A DNA stretch of 64,000 nt, taken from contig NC_088295.1 in assembly GCF_032854445.1 (NCBI RefSeq), positions 16,729,385 to 16,793,384 on the forward strand, written 5' to 3'. Source of the stretch: Liolophura sinensis. Its lineage: Eukaryota; Mollusca; Polyplacophora; Chitonida; Chitonidae. The translations under genes and the position numbers were made by a program. Below the pieces are notes generated by a model. The model was given only the letters and a program-made list of their open reading frames with translations. It searched no databases and was not told the origin of the DNA. Shown here piece by piece: positions 23,301 to 36,100 of the stretch. Positions within the stretch are counted from its first letter, which is position 1. Every line of letters starts with the position of its first letter.

Positions 23301-25116
23301 ATGTCCAACACTAATTTTATAATTCCCAATTTCAAATGGCCCATCTAGGATTTAGAATCAGTGGACATTTTTTTCTAATTGTCTGTGTGTTTAGTTCATT
23401 GTGTAGGATTTTAATTAAGTTTCTTTTCATGGTTTTGCTTCCCAGGGAGTTACTGAAACTCTTCACAACAGCAGAGATCATTCAGTGGAAGCACTTGTGC
23501 CAGCAGTATGAGACAGAGCTGAAGAATGGCTCCCCTGGCAACCCACCCACACATGTATTTAACACTAAGACAGAGGGTGGTGCTAAACGCTGGCAGGATC
23601 TGAAGACCAGGGTAGTGGAACATGTGAGTAAATGTTAGTCTTCCCTCTGGCTTTGTACATCAGCGTTGTAGTATTACTCATCTATCATCTTCTGCTCTAG
23701 CACATTGTAGTCCTCATGACTGTCCGTCAGTCCAAAAATCTGTAACATGTTAAAATATGTAAATTTTGAACTGCTTCATAACAACAACAGATTGACGTCC
23801 CAGTGCAGACTGATGTTGTCGCTTTAAGGCATGGTTGGGCTTGTCTGTATTTTAATATGGCAGTATCGATTAAACTACCGACAGAATGTGGTTATTTTTT
23901 TTCAATACTTGATACCCAAACCCAAACTTGAGAGCATAATTCAGACAATTTAACTGATCATGTTTAATTAGTTTTCTGTATTCAATGTACCACTTCCAAA
24001 ATTAGTAGAATGATCCTTCCTTGGCATATTAAGCGACGTCACTTTGGTATCCTAACGTTGGATCTCGAAACTTGCATATTGATTTAACTTTTCTCAGGTA
24101 GCAAGATTGTTGAAAACAATGTGGGAGCGGATTGTGACCAAGCAGTTCATGTGCTTGCCTTTCAAGGTGCTGGTTTAAAACTGTCCTGGGACATGATATT
24201 GTAGATTCCCCTGCTTTCCCTGTTATTGGTGACAATAAGCGTCCAACGGTTCTCGTAGTTCAGTGTTTCACACGTCATTCACCAACATGGTTTGCATATT
24301 TGTACATCACTTCAGAAAGTTTGTTTCTAAATTGCCAAAGGGTGATGGTTCACCCAGTCACTCCAGTTTCCTCTATCCATAACACGTAGTTCAAAATTCT
24401 TGAGTATGGCTTTGAAAAAACACAAGAAAATAAATAACTAAATTTTGCAAAAGAATGTTGTTGGACAAAATTCCGCAAAGGTTTGCCAGTTTTGGCAAGT
24501 GACATGGCTGGATATGGAGAGTGGTTGTACGGTCTCTTGTACATCTGAACAATCAGGGACTACGAGGTATGTGTATTCTCGAAACTATTTGATAATTGTG
24601 TTCTGATGGTATGCAGGACATGTGGCACTGGTACAGGAAATACACATACTTGTTTTGTATAAAGTAAAATGTTAAATTTCAGAATATTCGAGTGATGGCA
24701 AAGTATTACACACGGATAAGGATGAAGAAGATGTCTGATTTACTGGATTTACCTGAAAGTGTAAGTAAATAATGTTCGAGTATCAGTTCTGGTCTTCAGA
24801 ACCCGTTCAGTCTTATTGCCAGTTAAGAAACCTGAATTCCCTTAGCCAGTCCTTGACATTCTTTCTGCAAGATTTTCTAAATGCAACTTTTGTTTTTATT
24901 TTATAGGATACAGAAGAGTTCTTATCCAATCTTGTAGTGAATAAGACAGTTACAGCCAAAATTGATCGCTTGGACGGAATTATTAACTTCAGCCAGCGTA
25001 AAGATCCTAATGACATACTGAATGATTGGGCATGTAACAGCAATGACCTCATGCAGCTGGTCAACAAAACCAACCATCTCATCACGAAGGAAGAAATGGT
25101 CCACAAACTTTATTAA
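14323..25116 (+). CDS. PSMD12: 26S proteasome non-ATPase regulatory subunit 12 (Rpn5)
   Basis: Complete gene with 11 coding exons: 14323-14418, 19289-19348, 20569-20697, 20900-21007, 21282-21386, 21629-21778, 22226-22360, 22792-22904, 23446-23623, 24683-24760 and 24907-25116 (TAA). They join in frame to 453 aa (human 456). The protein starts [20 protein letters not shown] and shows the family's [41 protein letters not shown] and AKYYTRI-type segments. It ends EEMVHKLY. Rpn5 is a lid subunit of the 19S regulatory particle: N-terminal helical repeats, then a PCI domain (roughly residues 240-420) and a C-terminal helix that joins the lid helical bundle. All introns are GT-AG; the exon 7 donor (GAG|GTTCAT) is weak. 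Intron 1 (4.9 kb) holds a Tc1 element. No frame damage. A possible ATTAAA poly(A) signal is at 25178-25183. Confidence 0.98.
14792..16304 (+). mobile_element. Tc1/mariner-family transposon, inactive
   Basis: A 1,513-bp element in PSMD12 intron 1 with terminal inverted repeats of at least 27 bp (CAGTCATGGAAAAAATTATT at the left end; the right end reads inward with two changes, CAGGCACGG). It is flanked by the TA target duplication at 14790-14791 and 16305-16306. The intact ends and few TIR differences suggest moderate age. It holds a broken transposase described separately. Confidence 0.96.
15109..15993 (+). pseudogene. Tc1-type transposase, frameshifted and internally deleted
   Basis: The start is probably the ATG at 15109 (MPKTKEL), but a frameshift follows within ~10 codons. 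The helix-turn-helix region continues in the frame open from 15129 ([18 protein letters not shown], then a second DNA-binding part with [11 protein letters not shown]). After LMPTPANLL the sequence jumps to VRRKPGEA and [13 protein letters not shown], so the segment normally carrying the first catalytic Asp is deleted. The [10 protein letters not shown] motif (second Asp) and SPDLNPIET (third acidic residue, ~15785) are in different frames, and the end reads [16 protein letters not shown], stop at 15991-15993. With several frameshifts, a missing catalytic residue and a stop after the deletion, no active enzyme can be made. Confidence 0.93.
16307..19288. other. Rest of PSMD12 intron 1
   Basis: AT-rich intron with two GC-richer islands. 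17085-17260 has no repeat or coding similarity I recognise and ends in AT-rich homeodomain-like cores (TTTTAATAGCTTTAATTGC). 18080-19060 is CpG-rich and promoter-like and is described separately. No exon was seen before exon 2. Confidence 0.45.
18090..19060 (+). promoter_or_regulatory. Promoter-like CpG-richer island inside PSMD12 intron 1
   Basis: This stretch is noticeably richer in CG dinucleotides than its flanks. It contains two CACGTG E-boxes 20 bp apart (18807-18812, 18827-18832). Directly after them comes AAAATGGCGGCTGACG (18840-18855), which matches both a YY1-type AAnATGGCGGC site and a good initiation context. The ATG at 18843 opens a 15-codon frame ([15 protein letters not shown], stop at 18888-18890). 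It could be an internal promoter with an upstream ORF, a non-coding first exon, or a captured piece of another gene's 5' end. There is no direct evidence of transcription. Confidence 0.35.
19393..20568 (+). repeat. 48-bp intronic array resembling the PSMD12 exon 3 acceptor
   Basis: About 24 units of 48 bp fill intron 2. Each holds CTTGTTTATGTCCTGCACC, then a (C/T)AG|GTAGCACC step, ATAATGTC and TACATGT. The last unit grades into the true acceptor, CTTGTTTTTGTCTTGCAACC AG|GGAGC at 20550-20573, with the same pyrimidine-rich run and AG position. So most units are decoy 3' splice sites upstream of the used one. As 48 is divisible by 3, the array also leaves a false 299-codon open frame at 19632-20531. 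Confidence 0.85.
24362..24441 (+). mobile_element. SINE family A remnant
   Basis: Degenerate tail of SINE family A in PSMD12 intron 9: AGTTTCCTCTATCCATAAC, then AAATTCTTGAGTATGGC, an AAAACAC block and AAATAAATAA. Confidence 0.55.
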
Positions 25117-27119
25117 CATCTATTTTCTCTGTGCTTGGCCAGTTCTATGGCATCTACTTGTGTGTTTTGTCATTGTCATTAAACTTGACATCAAATTCCC
25201 TGTATTGTTTTGTTCTCGGTGATAATCACGATGACCAACCAGAATATTAGAAAGAGAGCGTAAAGATGTTCAGCTCAGGAAAGCAATGAATAAGCCAAAC
25301 TTTAACATCAGTAGATGTTTCTGACCAAAACTGTGAATTTTTTTAAGGCTTTCAATGGTATTTCCATCACTTCAGCTCGAGTCATTTTGAAGCAGGCTAG
25401 CCCAGTGTTTAGATATTTATCATGAAGGGGCCTGCAAAAGCTATTAAGGTTAAAATGCTGCATGGCTCTGAACCAATGAATTACACTGCTAGTTGGAATC
25501 CACCTCTTGATGCTTTGCACAAAGCTTTGTCAGGAGGTTGGTCGGAAAGAATATTTGGCAATGGGGAATTGTTTAACCCTGCACTCCAGTTTATAAAGTA
25601 AATATAGTGATGCCTCACTGGAAGATGAAATGAGTGACTATATCATTATGTTGTGGTTAAGGAGAACGTTACACAACAAAGGAATTTATATACCACATGC
25701 GCTGAATATACTGACTCCAAACAAAACAAATTATACTGAGAGTGGAAATTTATTGTTGTTTGATTAAAATTGCCATAATGTTATAAGGATGGCCTAAACT
25801 GAATAATTATTCTGCATTCCACAATTCTATCTTATAGAAAAAGAACACTACATTGATTCCTTAGGTATGTTTTAACTTCACACTAGACATTATTTACTGT
25901 TAAGAGGCTTGATACATTTGTATCAATAACATTAATTTCCTCCAATTCTTAAAACCAAACCATACTGATACACACTGTGTATAAAAAAAGTTTCTTAAAA
26001 AATGTTGAATCTATTGCGCAATGCTACATATACAATTCATAGAAGATGTAGGTATCACACTGGTAAACAGTTGAAGTGTTTTGTGCACATATTTCACTGA
26101 CAAAAATTACCCAGGAGATACATCCTACACAAAAACAACACTACATACATGTGCACTTAATACACTGAAATTCAGCACGACACACACACATGTATACCCC
26201 TAATATTAAAATCGAGCACATTATTCTTCAAGCTTTCATTTTTTATCAATCAAAAAAATTATGCATCAAAAACCTTCTCTGTCTTCATAAATTGTACCTA
26301 ATCTTGCTGGCAACCACCTTTACAATGAATAGTAAACAAAAGCTTTTGTAAAATGAAACCATTTGACATTGTTAAGAATCCTGAAGAGTGGACACATATT
26401 TAGCATGGGTGCTGATACCACTGTATGTTGTCAACAGTGATGTCACTTACGAATATGCCTCTAAAAGCCTATATAAAAATGGGTGGCTACAACATACCTT
26501 AGATATTCCTTGAGCATAAGTAGTGACCTTGGTATCTGAAAATTCCAACTCGACTGGTTTTGTATAAAAGGAAAGAGAAACAATGACCAGAAGATAGCCT
26601 GGATTTACACTGACAAAGTACATGTACAATAATCACTGAGCTGGATGCAAGCATCTGATCATGAGCAGGAAATTCTAACACCTCGTCAGGGAAACCACTT
26701 TCTGTTTTGAGTTTACAGTTATAGATGTGTACAAGTATTATTGGAATCTTCCAACCAATGGTTGAGTAACTGCATATATTCATATCAAAACACAATCCTT
26801 CTGGCACTCTTTATCACATTACCTTACATCAATCAATAAATATGTTAGAGGATTCATGAAACATAACTGTGTCCTAGCCATAATAGTTTTTAAACATCAT
26901 CCAATCTTTCACTGACATAATTTATTAAGTGTCTATGTTTGACTGGTCAGTCAAGCCTTTATACCTTAAAAGACATTTTAACCCCCAAGAATAAGACAGA
27001 AAGCTTATTGATACTCATACATGTGAACATGGTATAAACTAAATTGGCACAAATAATATTGGGTTTCATGAATCTTTTAAAGAGTGTTATCACAGCAGTT
27101 AAGTTGTAACTCAGTCCAT
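25117..27119. other. Tail-to-tail intergenic region between PSMD12 and ZZEF1
   Basis: Two kb between the PSMD12 stop (25116) and the ZZEF1 stop (27120), holding both 3' UTRs. Candidate poly(A) signals are ATTAAA at 25178-25183 for PSMD12 and TTTATT (AATAAA on the minus strand) at 26921-26926 for ZZEF1. Short open frames have no family resemblance. I see no gene, RNA or mobile element. Confidence 0.6.
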
Positions 27120-30100
27120 TCAGTTGGTTTTTTTTGTGGTCTGTGGCTTGGAACACAATTTGGTTGCAAGATTGATCTCCCCTATCTGTACACTGACTGC
27201 AGCAACATTTCGAAGTCCCTGTTAACATAAATGTACACAATACTGATACAAAGCATTATTCAGATATCTCTGAAGGTGTGCAGTACAAAGACAGCGTAAG
27301 GCCATCTAGAGATTTATTTGACCAATTGATGCGTAACACCACACTCAAGAATTTTTCTCTTATGTGAATTAACGACTGCTTTCAATAAACTAAGTACACA
27401 TATTTCTCTGTCTAAATGTATGCTATCTGCATGCTATTTATAAAGGACAATCAAAATATGGAGTTTAGTGAAAGCTGGTCTCAGATCCATCAAAAGAGCA
27501 TAGGTAGGTTGACACCAAACTGTTGTGATTTATACTCAACAAATCATTCTGGTCCACAGTTCCATAATCCTTAACTTATCAAGGAGTGCTGGGAATTGTT
27601 TTACAATCAGTGTTAGGAAAATAGCAACCACTACTGAAGGAGCTGCATTGCAACAGAAATTGAGAACAGTATCACCAGAAGCATTTCAGGAACATGGGGC
27701 CTGTAATAAATTGGTTGTCTGTCTTCACCTGACCTCACTGACGCAAACTTTGCTGCAGGTCTCAAACAGTTATAAGTCAGAAGTGGATACCCCACTGGAA
27801 AATGCTTTAATGAGATTTATAGTTGCCCACTGACTCACCTGGACAACCCTCTTCCTGAGCTCATCCAGGTCCTGCACAGACAACAGGTAACTGTTGACCA
27901 CACCACGCTCCTGTAATACAAGCACAAGTCCCATTAATACCGCTAACTAACCCAGCAACACCAACAAGATACGTTTCACACATGAGGGGGGCTCGGTCCC
28001 AGCTGTGCACTGATACCATCCGTATCTCTACTATGTCAGAATTTCTACTGCTGTTTCTGGCAAAGTCTAAGGGCCTGTTTGTTTATTTATTTCATTGGGG
28101 ATTATACCGCTTTGAAAGACATGAGAAGCTGTGAAGGTATGGAGAGTTCTGTTAGGTAAATGACAACCAGCATCAGAACTGCAATCTGATTCAGAAAACT
28201 ACTTACGATGGCTAGGTTCTCTACCATCAAGAATAATTCAGNNNNNNNNNNNNNNNNNNNNNNNNNNNNNNNNNNNNNNNNNNNNNNNNNNNNNNNNNNN
28301 NNNNNNNNNNNNNNNNNNNNNNNNNNNNNNNNNNNNNNNNNNNNNNNNNNNNNNNNNNNNNNNNNNNNNNNNNNNNNNNNNNNNNNNNNNNNNNNNNNNN
28401 NNNNNNNNNNNNNNNNNNNNNNNNNNNNNNNNNNNNNNNNNAGTCAGAGCTCTTGTGACAGGGGAGACAACTGACACAGTATCAGTACCCTGTTTACTCA
28501 ATCCACAGTAGAGCTTCCACAGAGGCTTTAGTAAACTCAAGTCAATACTTAAACATGATGAACTGCCATTCCTGAAACAAAAACATGGTGTACTTGATAC
28601 TATGGAACACTTGAAAGAACAAACTGTAAATATACTTATAGCTACATGTATACTCTTCATAAGCCCATCATTGATCTCAGCATAAAATATCATTAAAGTT
28701 ACATGAACTAACTAAAGTACCACTGCATTCTGAACAGCCAATGCCTACAAATTGCCAACAGTGATGTTTAAAAGTGACTTAGGAAGCTAATAATCAGCTT
28801 GATATTAACTCTCGTCCAAAGTGAAGCGATGTTAGGGTTAAGACTATGAATTGAAAGTCACTATGATTCAGTTGAGTCTTACCTGTGCTCACTGTGAATG
28901 ATCCTCAGAAGCAGTTGTATAACCTTCAATCTCTGACAGGAAGTCTGTTTACAGGCCACATAAATAAGACTGGCCCACAACTCCCCAGCTGGTAACACAC
29001 GGTTCAGTGTATTGCTGAAAAACAAAGGTTTATTTGTACTCAGGTTGTGATCACGCCCATGATGGCTGAGGTGAATATATAGATCTACATCTGAATTCAA
29101 CCATTAACAGATTAGGGTAACTGCCAATGATGAAATACATGGCAAGCCTATGATCAAAGAAATAATGATTTATAGATCCTAGAGTACATAATTAATATTA
29201 TATGTTAAATAACCTGGATGCAGTTTAGCAGAAGATCAGAGATTCTAATGCTGAAACAATCTTCAAAGCTACAACAATGAAGTGACACCCCTTTGCAATG
29301 TGATGTACTGACTTACAAGGCTGAGTGTGAGAGGAGAATTCTGTTGAGGATGAGGTAGCCTGTGTCAAAGCCATCCCTCTGACTGGCCCACACTGTGAAC
29401 TTGTATCCCCAGTCTGTACCACTGCCGTCTGAGGTGAAGCGGAAGTACAAGGTGTCACCTGACAACAATAACAATATTTACACTGAATGGCAATGGAAAA
29501 ATACATACATTATCATGTAGACCAACCAGATCACATTCAATTTAAATGACAGTTTATGTAGCATATGTGCTTAAATGTGAGCTGAATGAGCTCACAAATC
29601 CTTCTTTATCTTGTACAAATTTTTCATTCCTTTTATATTTATATGCCAATTATAAATGTAACAACATTTACATGTAGCAACTTGCCAAACAAAATACAGT
29701 AACATTACTAATATCTATCATTCTTGGCCTTCTAGATATGTGCCACATATGTTTGCATTCTTTAGTCCATGTGCTATTAAAGTCACCCTTTATACAACCA
29801 AGTAAACCATAAGATAAACAGACTGTTTTTCTGGTAGCACGGAGATTGCTTTTAGAGCAGGTTTGATCACATGGCAGTGAGTCAATCAACAAAAAATTGG
29901 GAAAAAATCTGACACACTGCCATCTGATTATAACCCAAAGACAACATGTCAAGGTTTATACAGAATTCTAAGACTGCATACCTGGCACATCAAAGTTGTA
30001 CCAGTTGGTATGTGATGTCCCACTGAACACCTTCTTGTCCTGGGTGTAACTGGCTGAGGTGGAGAATACCAATTCATCGCAGCCTTCCTCTGTGGCACAT

Positions 30101-33100
30101 CTGAAACAGTCACATAAACATCCCCCAGTCTTCAGTTGAGATACAGTTGTAATGGCCAAGTGGTAAATATGTGCTGCACTAAAGACCACTAACAATTTAT
30201 AGATGTGATCAATTGTCTAAGTGAGATGACCAGTTTTGGATTTCATGCATTGTCAAACATTTACTCCTTTTCTCCATACTTCTCTCAGTTTGAAAGATGC
30301 ACGTGTAAAATAAACTATATGTACTACAGCAACCCTAGAAAACAGCGAATTAATTCTCTTCTGATGGCTCAAAATATTGATTCTATCTTTTCCAATATAT
30401 AAATGGATATTTTGATGCAAGAAAAGGTAAGGATTTAATTAAAAAATAATGACTTTATTGGGTCAGTGTTGTTTATTTTAAACCGGTAAATGCAGAAGAG
30501 TTGAAATTTTAGAATGAGGCACCACAGATGTATGGAAGTCTAAAATCAACAAAGACTCCATAAAAAGTCATTATTTCTATTCTATCATACTTTAAACTTT
30601 TACATATTTATTTGACACGAAAGTGAAGGGAATGCAGAGCAAATTCCACAACAATCCCTTATTTCGCTGCAGACTCTTGTTTGCTGTCAACACCTGCTCT
30701 ACACTGTCATGGAAAGGACCATACACACACAAAGCAGAGGGGTAAATCAATTAGCATGAGATTGTTGTTGCCTGCGTTAATGAATTTGTGGCCTGAACAC
30801 CTGTGATAACCCCTACTTAGAAATGGTGTCGTCCAAGGTGGACTTTTGTGATGTGAGTCGTGACATGGGTAAGTTCCGAAGCGTGCATCTCTAATTTTAG
30901 ACCTGTTGACCTGTGAAAAAATTCAAAGTATAATATCATTCTGAGTAGCCAGACATAATGCCACCAGCAGTTTTCTCTGTCACGACTTGAAGATACTCTT
31001 ACAGATTACAGCATGTTTGAAGTGGTACTAGTCCAGCCTCACCTGGGGTCAAATGAGACGGAGAGGACGGTGGCCCCCGGGAAATGGAGGGTCTCCTCAA
31101 TGTTACAGTTGTTCTTATAGTTGTGTTCTGACTCCTTGGTCTCCACAGAATAGCTGACTTCCTCCATCAGCTGGCAGGCTGTCTGAGCTACAGCCACCAT
31201 GCTCTCCTGGTCACAGTTCTCTATCACCTTCTCCACAACCTTCACACACAAAGACAGTATGATAATTATTAGGATTATAAGTGAATATTGAAATACATGT
31301 CCCAAATACAAGGTCATTATTTCTTAAGATATTTGAGTGTGCTTGAAGGAAATTGTTTTCCATTAAAATATCTCATATTTAATAAACATAAATTTGTCTT
31401 CCAGTTTTTCCATTTGCGGTGTAACCTCATGGTTTTCTTACAAGTATATGCCCTAATATTGTCATTTACTGTGCACATCCATTATTATTATTTTATCTGT
31501 GATGTTTTGCTGTTTTAACATCAACTGCAACTTTACTTTGGTCTTAACATGATGGTGTCTCCTTGAAACAGACCAACTCAAATGTTAACAATGTTATAGT
31601 GCTGCTTCACCATGCCTGAACACCTAACATGAGGTCTCGTCATGTCCAAGTATACTGACACCAGATCGACCAGTGCTTTACCTATTATCCCCTAGCCAGG
31701 GAAGTAGCAAGATTTAAAAGCATCTGGTGCCGCTATTGAATTCTAGGTCTCTCACTTGTAAGGCTGACACTCTAATCTCTTGATCATTACAGTGTATTTT
31801 TTAAAAATAGCTGGGACTGGACGGTCTATAAATTACTCTGTCTATGTCAAATTCAAATTTCTGACATCCTATCTTTTGAAATGGGCCCTTCATTTAACAA
31901 GGGCCTGAGTGCAGAATGACAAGGTTTCTTATGGGTGTCAAAACTTTTGTGAGATCTGTGTTTTTTATACTACAGTAAACAATCAATCTACCTGGTGAAA
32001 CTGCTCCCTGCTGTCTGAGCGGTTGAGCAGGTCGAGAATACAGGGGATATGCTGATGGTCCTTACAGCCCAGCACCGTGTAGTTGATGTTCATGCCTCTG
32101 GGCCAGTCTGCCAGCAGTAAGGAGAGAACCTGTCGACTGTACAGTACAGCCATGGCCGTGTTCACCTTGCCCAGGTACTCGCGGGAAGAGATCTTCTCCT
32201 GCCTCTCCAGCTCAGACTTCCACAGCTCACCGCTCTTGGTCTTCCTCTGTTTGAGGATTTCTTCCTGCACCTCCTTGTCTGGCGTGGCTATCAGCTTCTG
32301 GGTCTCCTCTGATGGCTCTTCTTTAGCCTTGTCTAGGGTTCTGATGAAAATGAGAACAACGAATACACTGAATACATTGAATACATTGCTCAATACACTG
32401 ATCTAAATCCATAGCAGCTGGGCTTTACGGCAGTAACAACAGAATTTCGTTCAGTGTTTCTCGCTTGAAGGATGCATGAAAAGGAACTCAAAAACAAAGA
32501 TTATGTTTCAATGCCAAATAAAGAAAATTATGCCCCAGAATTTTCGTAAAAAAAAGCATTTTGGGGGGATTTTTATACCTATTAAATACCATCCTATGTT
32601 ATGCACATTTTCCGCTAACGGTCAGATTTTTTCGGAATTTATGTCATTGTTGATGTTGTTCGGAACTCAGTGAACACCCCCGAAGTGCCCCTAGCGCGCT
32701 GAACCGCTTTGCTCCATGTGGGCAAGGTGACATGTACACAGATACTGCGTGGCTTCTTCAGGCCAGTTTAACACCGCCTCCACACCCATACACCCGGCCC
32801 AGTTCAGTCTGTTCACCACACTCCCACCCCAATTTGGCCAGACCCATTCAATCTGTCCCCCAGCCTTATCTTTAAAGAGGGATCATTGTTGACCTCAGCA
32901 CTGCAAACTACTTAATTTCCAGACTGACTGCTGGGGCCTTAAGAACTTTATGTACTATGAAGACATTTTTTACCCCACAAAGTGAAAATTGAAAAAACAC
33001 ATGATAATCAGCTCATTAAGGACTAAAACCAAAGCATATCATGTATCCTTTAATAATTTTCCCTATGGCATTTAGTCTGCCTATTATAATGCATGTGTTC

Positions 33101-36100
33101 TATAAATTTCAACCTTGATTACAAATTCATCTCTTTTCTTAAAAAATGTGTACAAATCTATTTCTATGTTGCACTTCACAAAAAAAAAAATGGAGCAGCA
33201 CTCAGTGGAACCTGTGAGCCCTAGCATCCTAAACAAACACATACTCAGAAACAACATACTGAACAAACTGGGTAGTACAAAATGCATAAAAGTTTCATAA
33301 AGACTTTCCACAAAAGCCAGGAATAAAATGGAATCTTAAATAAGAAACATTATAGACTGAAAATAGGAACACCTATCTTTAGAGTTGAGTTTGAAAAGAA
33401 GATGTAATTAAAATAGAGACCAATACTCAATTACACGTATCACAGATAACAGAACTGCTACATACAATTGCCACAAAAATGTTTTGCAAAAGTTCATCTC
33501 AGAATATGAAAACACATGCATTAAAAACCAAGGAAATGATGTGGATGTGAGTTGCAAATAGACAGTTGTGCTAAGCAATAAAATACACAATATGTTAACA
33601 AATTATCTGACTAGTGATTTATGCTGGATTTAAGAACGTCTCCTACAATGCACACCAGACTGTGACACTTACTGCCGCTCTGATTTCTTCTTCAGACAGA
33701 ACAACTGGATGCCCTGATCTATGGCCTTGTCCCCAGGGTTGGAGGTTTCAGGTGTGGACGTGTTCTTATGCCTGTAAGGTGTGCATCAAAAAAGTTCAAC
33801 ACTGTAAAACCTGTATTATTTAAGACTATATACATGTTGTGTACACGCAGCTTTATAAAGCTGTAAGTTAGCTAATCACTGGTAGATTTATAATAGGGTG
33901 AAATATAAATGCTATGTTCACACTAGGAGTTACCTGTAGCTACTGTAGTACCTCTAGTCACTGTATTTTTTATGACATAATCAGACCAGTCACATGGGCA
34001 TAAACAGAAAGCATGACTTAATTCAAATGCTTATTTCAAAACAATTTTCAATTCAAGGAAGAAAGTACATACCATTTCTTTGTAAGCTTTTTTATTTCAT
34101 CAGGTGTCTTGTAATGCTCTCCTTCCAAACTTCAAACAAAGAATACCTTCTATTAGTAAGGGTTGTACACCTTCTATTAGTAAGTCTGTACACCTTCTCT
34201 CATTTTCCAATGGCCACACTCATCTACTCATATTACAAGTCTATTTCTGATACACCACAGGCATGTGGAACAAAACTGAATCCTACATTACACATCTTTG
34301 TTTTTAAATATGAACTACACCAAATAACACAGAATATAAAGATTAATCCTATGTATTCAAGGTCAAAAAAATTTGAAACTTGTGCTTCCAATTTTCATGG
34401 AACCCTTATTAGGCAGCATATTGTTATGTATGACTATTTAACGTTTTCATGTACTGTTAGTCTGCAGACCTTTGTGAAAGCATAACAGGCCCTGTTATAT
34501 GTGTACAGCGCGGACCGGATCGAAAGCACCTTGTTCAATGCTTCGTTTATTTCATTGGCTGTTAATTCTGTGTTTAAGAATAGTTGAATCCACCTGGAAC
34601 GTATATAAGCCGTGTTTTCTGTGCAGAGAGGAGGTATTTTTGCTGCATCCGCTGGGAGCCAGGAGAGTGTGCGACGCTCTCGTATTGAGTCCATTATATT
34701 GATATGAGCTGGTGATGCCAGTTTCGTTTGGGAGGACAGTTTTCTATGCCGGCACCGTTTGTGTACCACAGTTGTACTGATGTCTGGTATTAGTGAATTT
34801 CTGCGGAAGTCACGTTTATTGGTGTTCGGATCTTTATTATGATTATACAGTGTTGACTGTGTAATTTGTTTAACACGCTGACCTCACCTGACCGACAAGG
34901 TCGTCACGGACTCTAAACTGAAGTTTTCAGTTTTGTAAAGGACGTTCGTTCTGCCACAAGGTGACATTACTCTACGTCTCTGAACGGCTCGTTTGTGAGT
35001 TTCTGCGGGAGCTGTGACTGTTCTAAAGTGGATTATACCTCTATGCCTGGATTTACCCTGTGTTGTGCTCTGCGGGTGTGACGTCATTCAAAGGCTTGAC
35101 TGTTCCAGTTCTGTGTAACCTGTGTACTGTGTTCGCGTTCGCTAACCTAGCAAAGTACCTGACTGGGACAATTTGTGACTTGTGTGAATTGTGTGTTTAT
35201 CCCATGGTCTTTACGTTGGATCTCCTGGAATACGTTCCTTGGGATGCAAAGGTGAACTGGAAACTTTTAAAGACCGGTAATACTGATGTGTATGTTTTTT
35301 TAATGTTGTTGTTGTTGAACTGTCTGTAAAACTGTACGTCTCATTTTATATATAAACATTGTTTACATTGTAATATTGAGTCACTGAGTCTGTTTTCTGT
35401 TGCTGTTTTCAATACCGTAACAATATAGTAAGTTAATGTTTGAATAGTTGTACAGGTGCTGTATGTATCATGACAGAACATGAGAACAGAGCACTAACTT
35501 TTCCTGAATGGCTAAGACAATAGCAGCTGTATTCCCTTCATTGACATCATACAGGAATCGGAGAACATCCAGTGGGACTTTAAGTTGATCATGGAGGGTC
35601 TGTTACAGAAAAACACACATTTCCAAAGTCTGTCACAATTCATCAGCATTAAATCACATCAGTTATACTTGCAATAAATCTGGAAAAAATCTGAAATCAT
35701 CACAACATACTCACAGTAAGAAGCAAACAAGATATTAAGAATAACTTTAAAATTTACAGGATTTAAATGGTTTACCAGTCGAATCTTGATCTTACAGCAG
35801 TAGATGCAGTTAAACTCTATTAAAGGTATTGTTCACTGGGTTAAATAGCTGTGACATCTCAAGTACAGGAGTTTGTGACATCTACCAGATCTCTCATTAA
35901 CTGACTGGCCCATGCTGAAATGTCTACAGCAGGCCCATGTTCAAAGATAGGATGTCAAAACTTTGCCAGACCGACAGCTTAGTCAGCAAAAAATTACACA
36001 ACACTGAACAGAGGTTGCGTACTGTCTAATGGTTTTATAGCAGTATCTATCACATTGCGGTGGTTCAACAGTCTTGAGTCAGAGTGAGCTGAAGAGTTGT

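Larger units (their letters stand above)
27120..29014 (-). other. ZZEF1: ZZEF1 C-terminal exons
   Basis: Exons 28883-29014, 28207-28571 (interrupted by the N gap), 27839-27910 and 27120-27218. Encoded landmarks are RLKVIQLLLRIIHSEH, LLKPLWKLYCGLS, SPVTRALT, then ELFLMVENLAI on the far side of the gap, GVVNSYLLSVQDLDELRKRV, and the last exon GLRNVAAVSVQIGEINLATK, ending KKTN. All follow the C-terminus of vertebrate ZZEF1, including the short final exon. Confidence 0.93.

Noticed and set aside
33994-34485. 163-codon plus-strand open frame
   Set aside because: It is antisense to a real ZZEF1 exon (34073-34129) and the intron around it; no family resemblance.
34434-34769. 111-codon minus-strand open frame
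   Set aside because: It lies across the edge of the possible LTR and has no recognisable family, splice context or conservation signal I can see.
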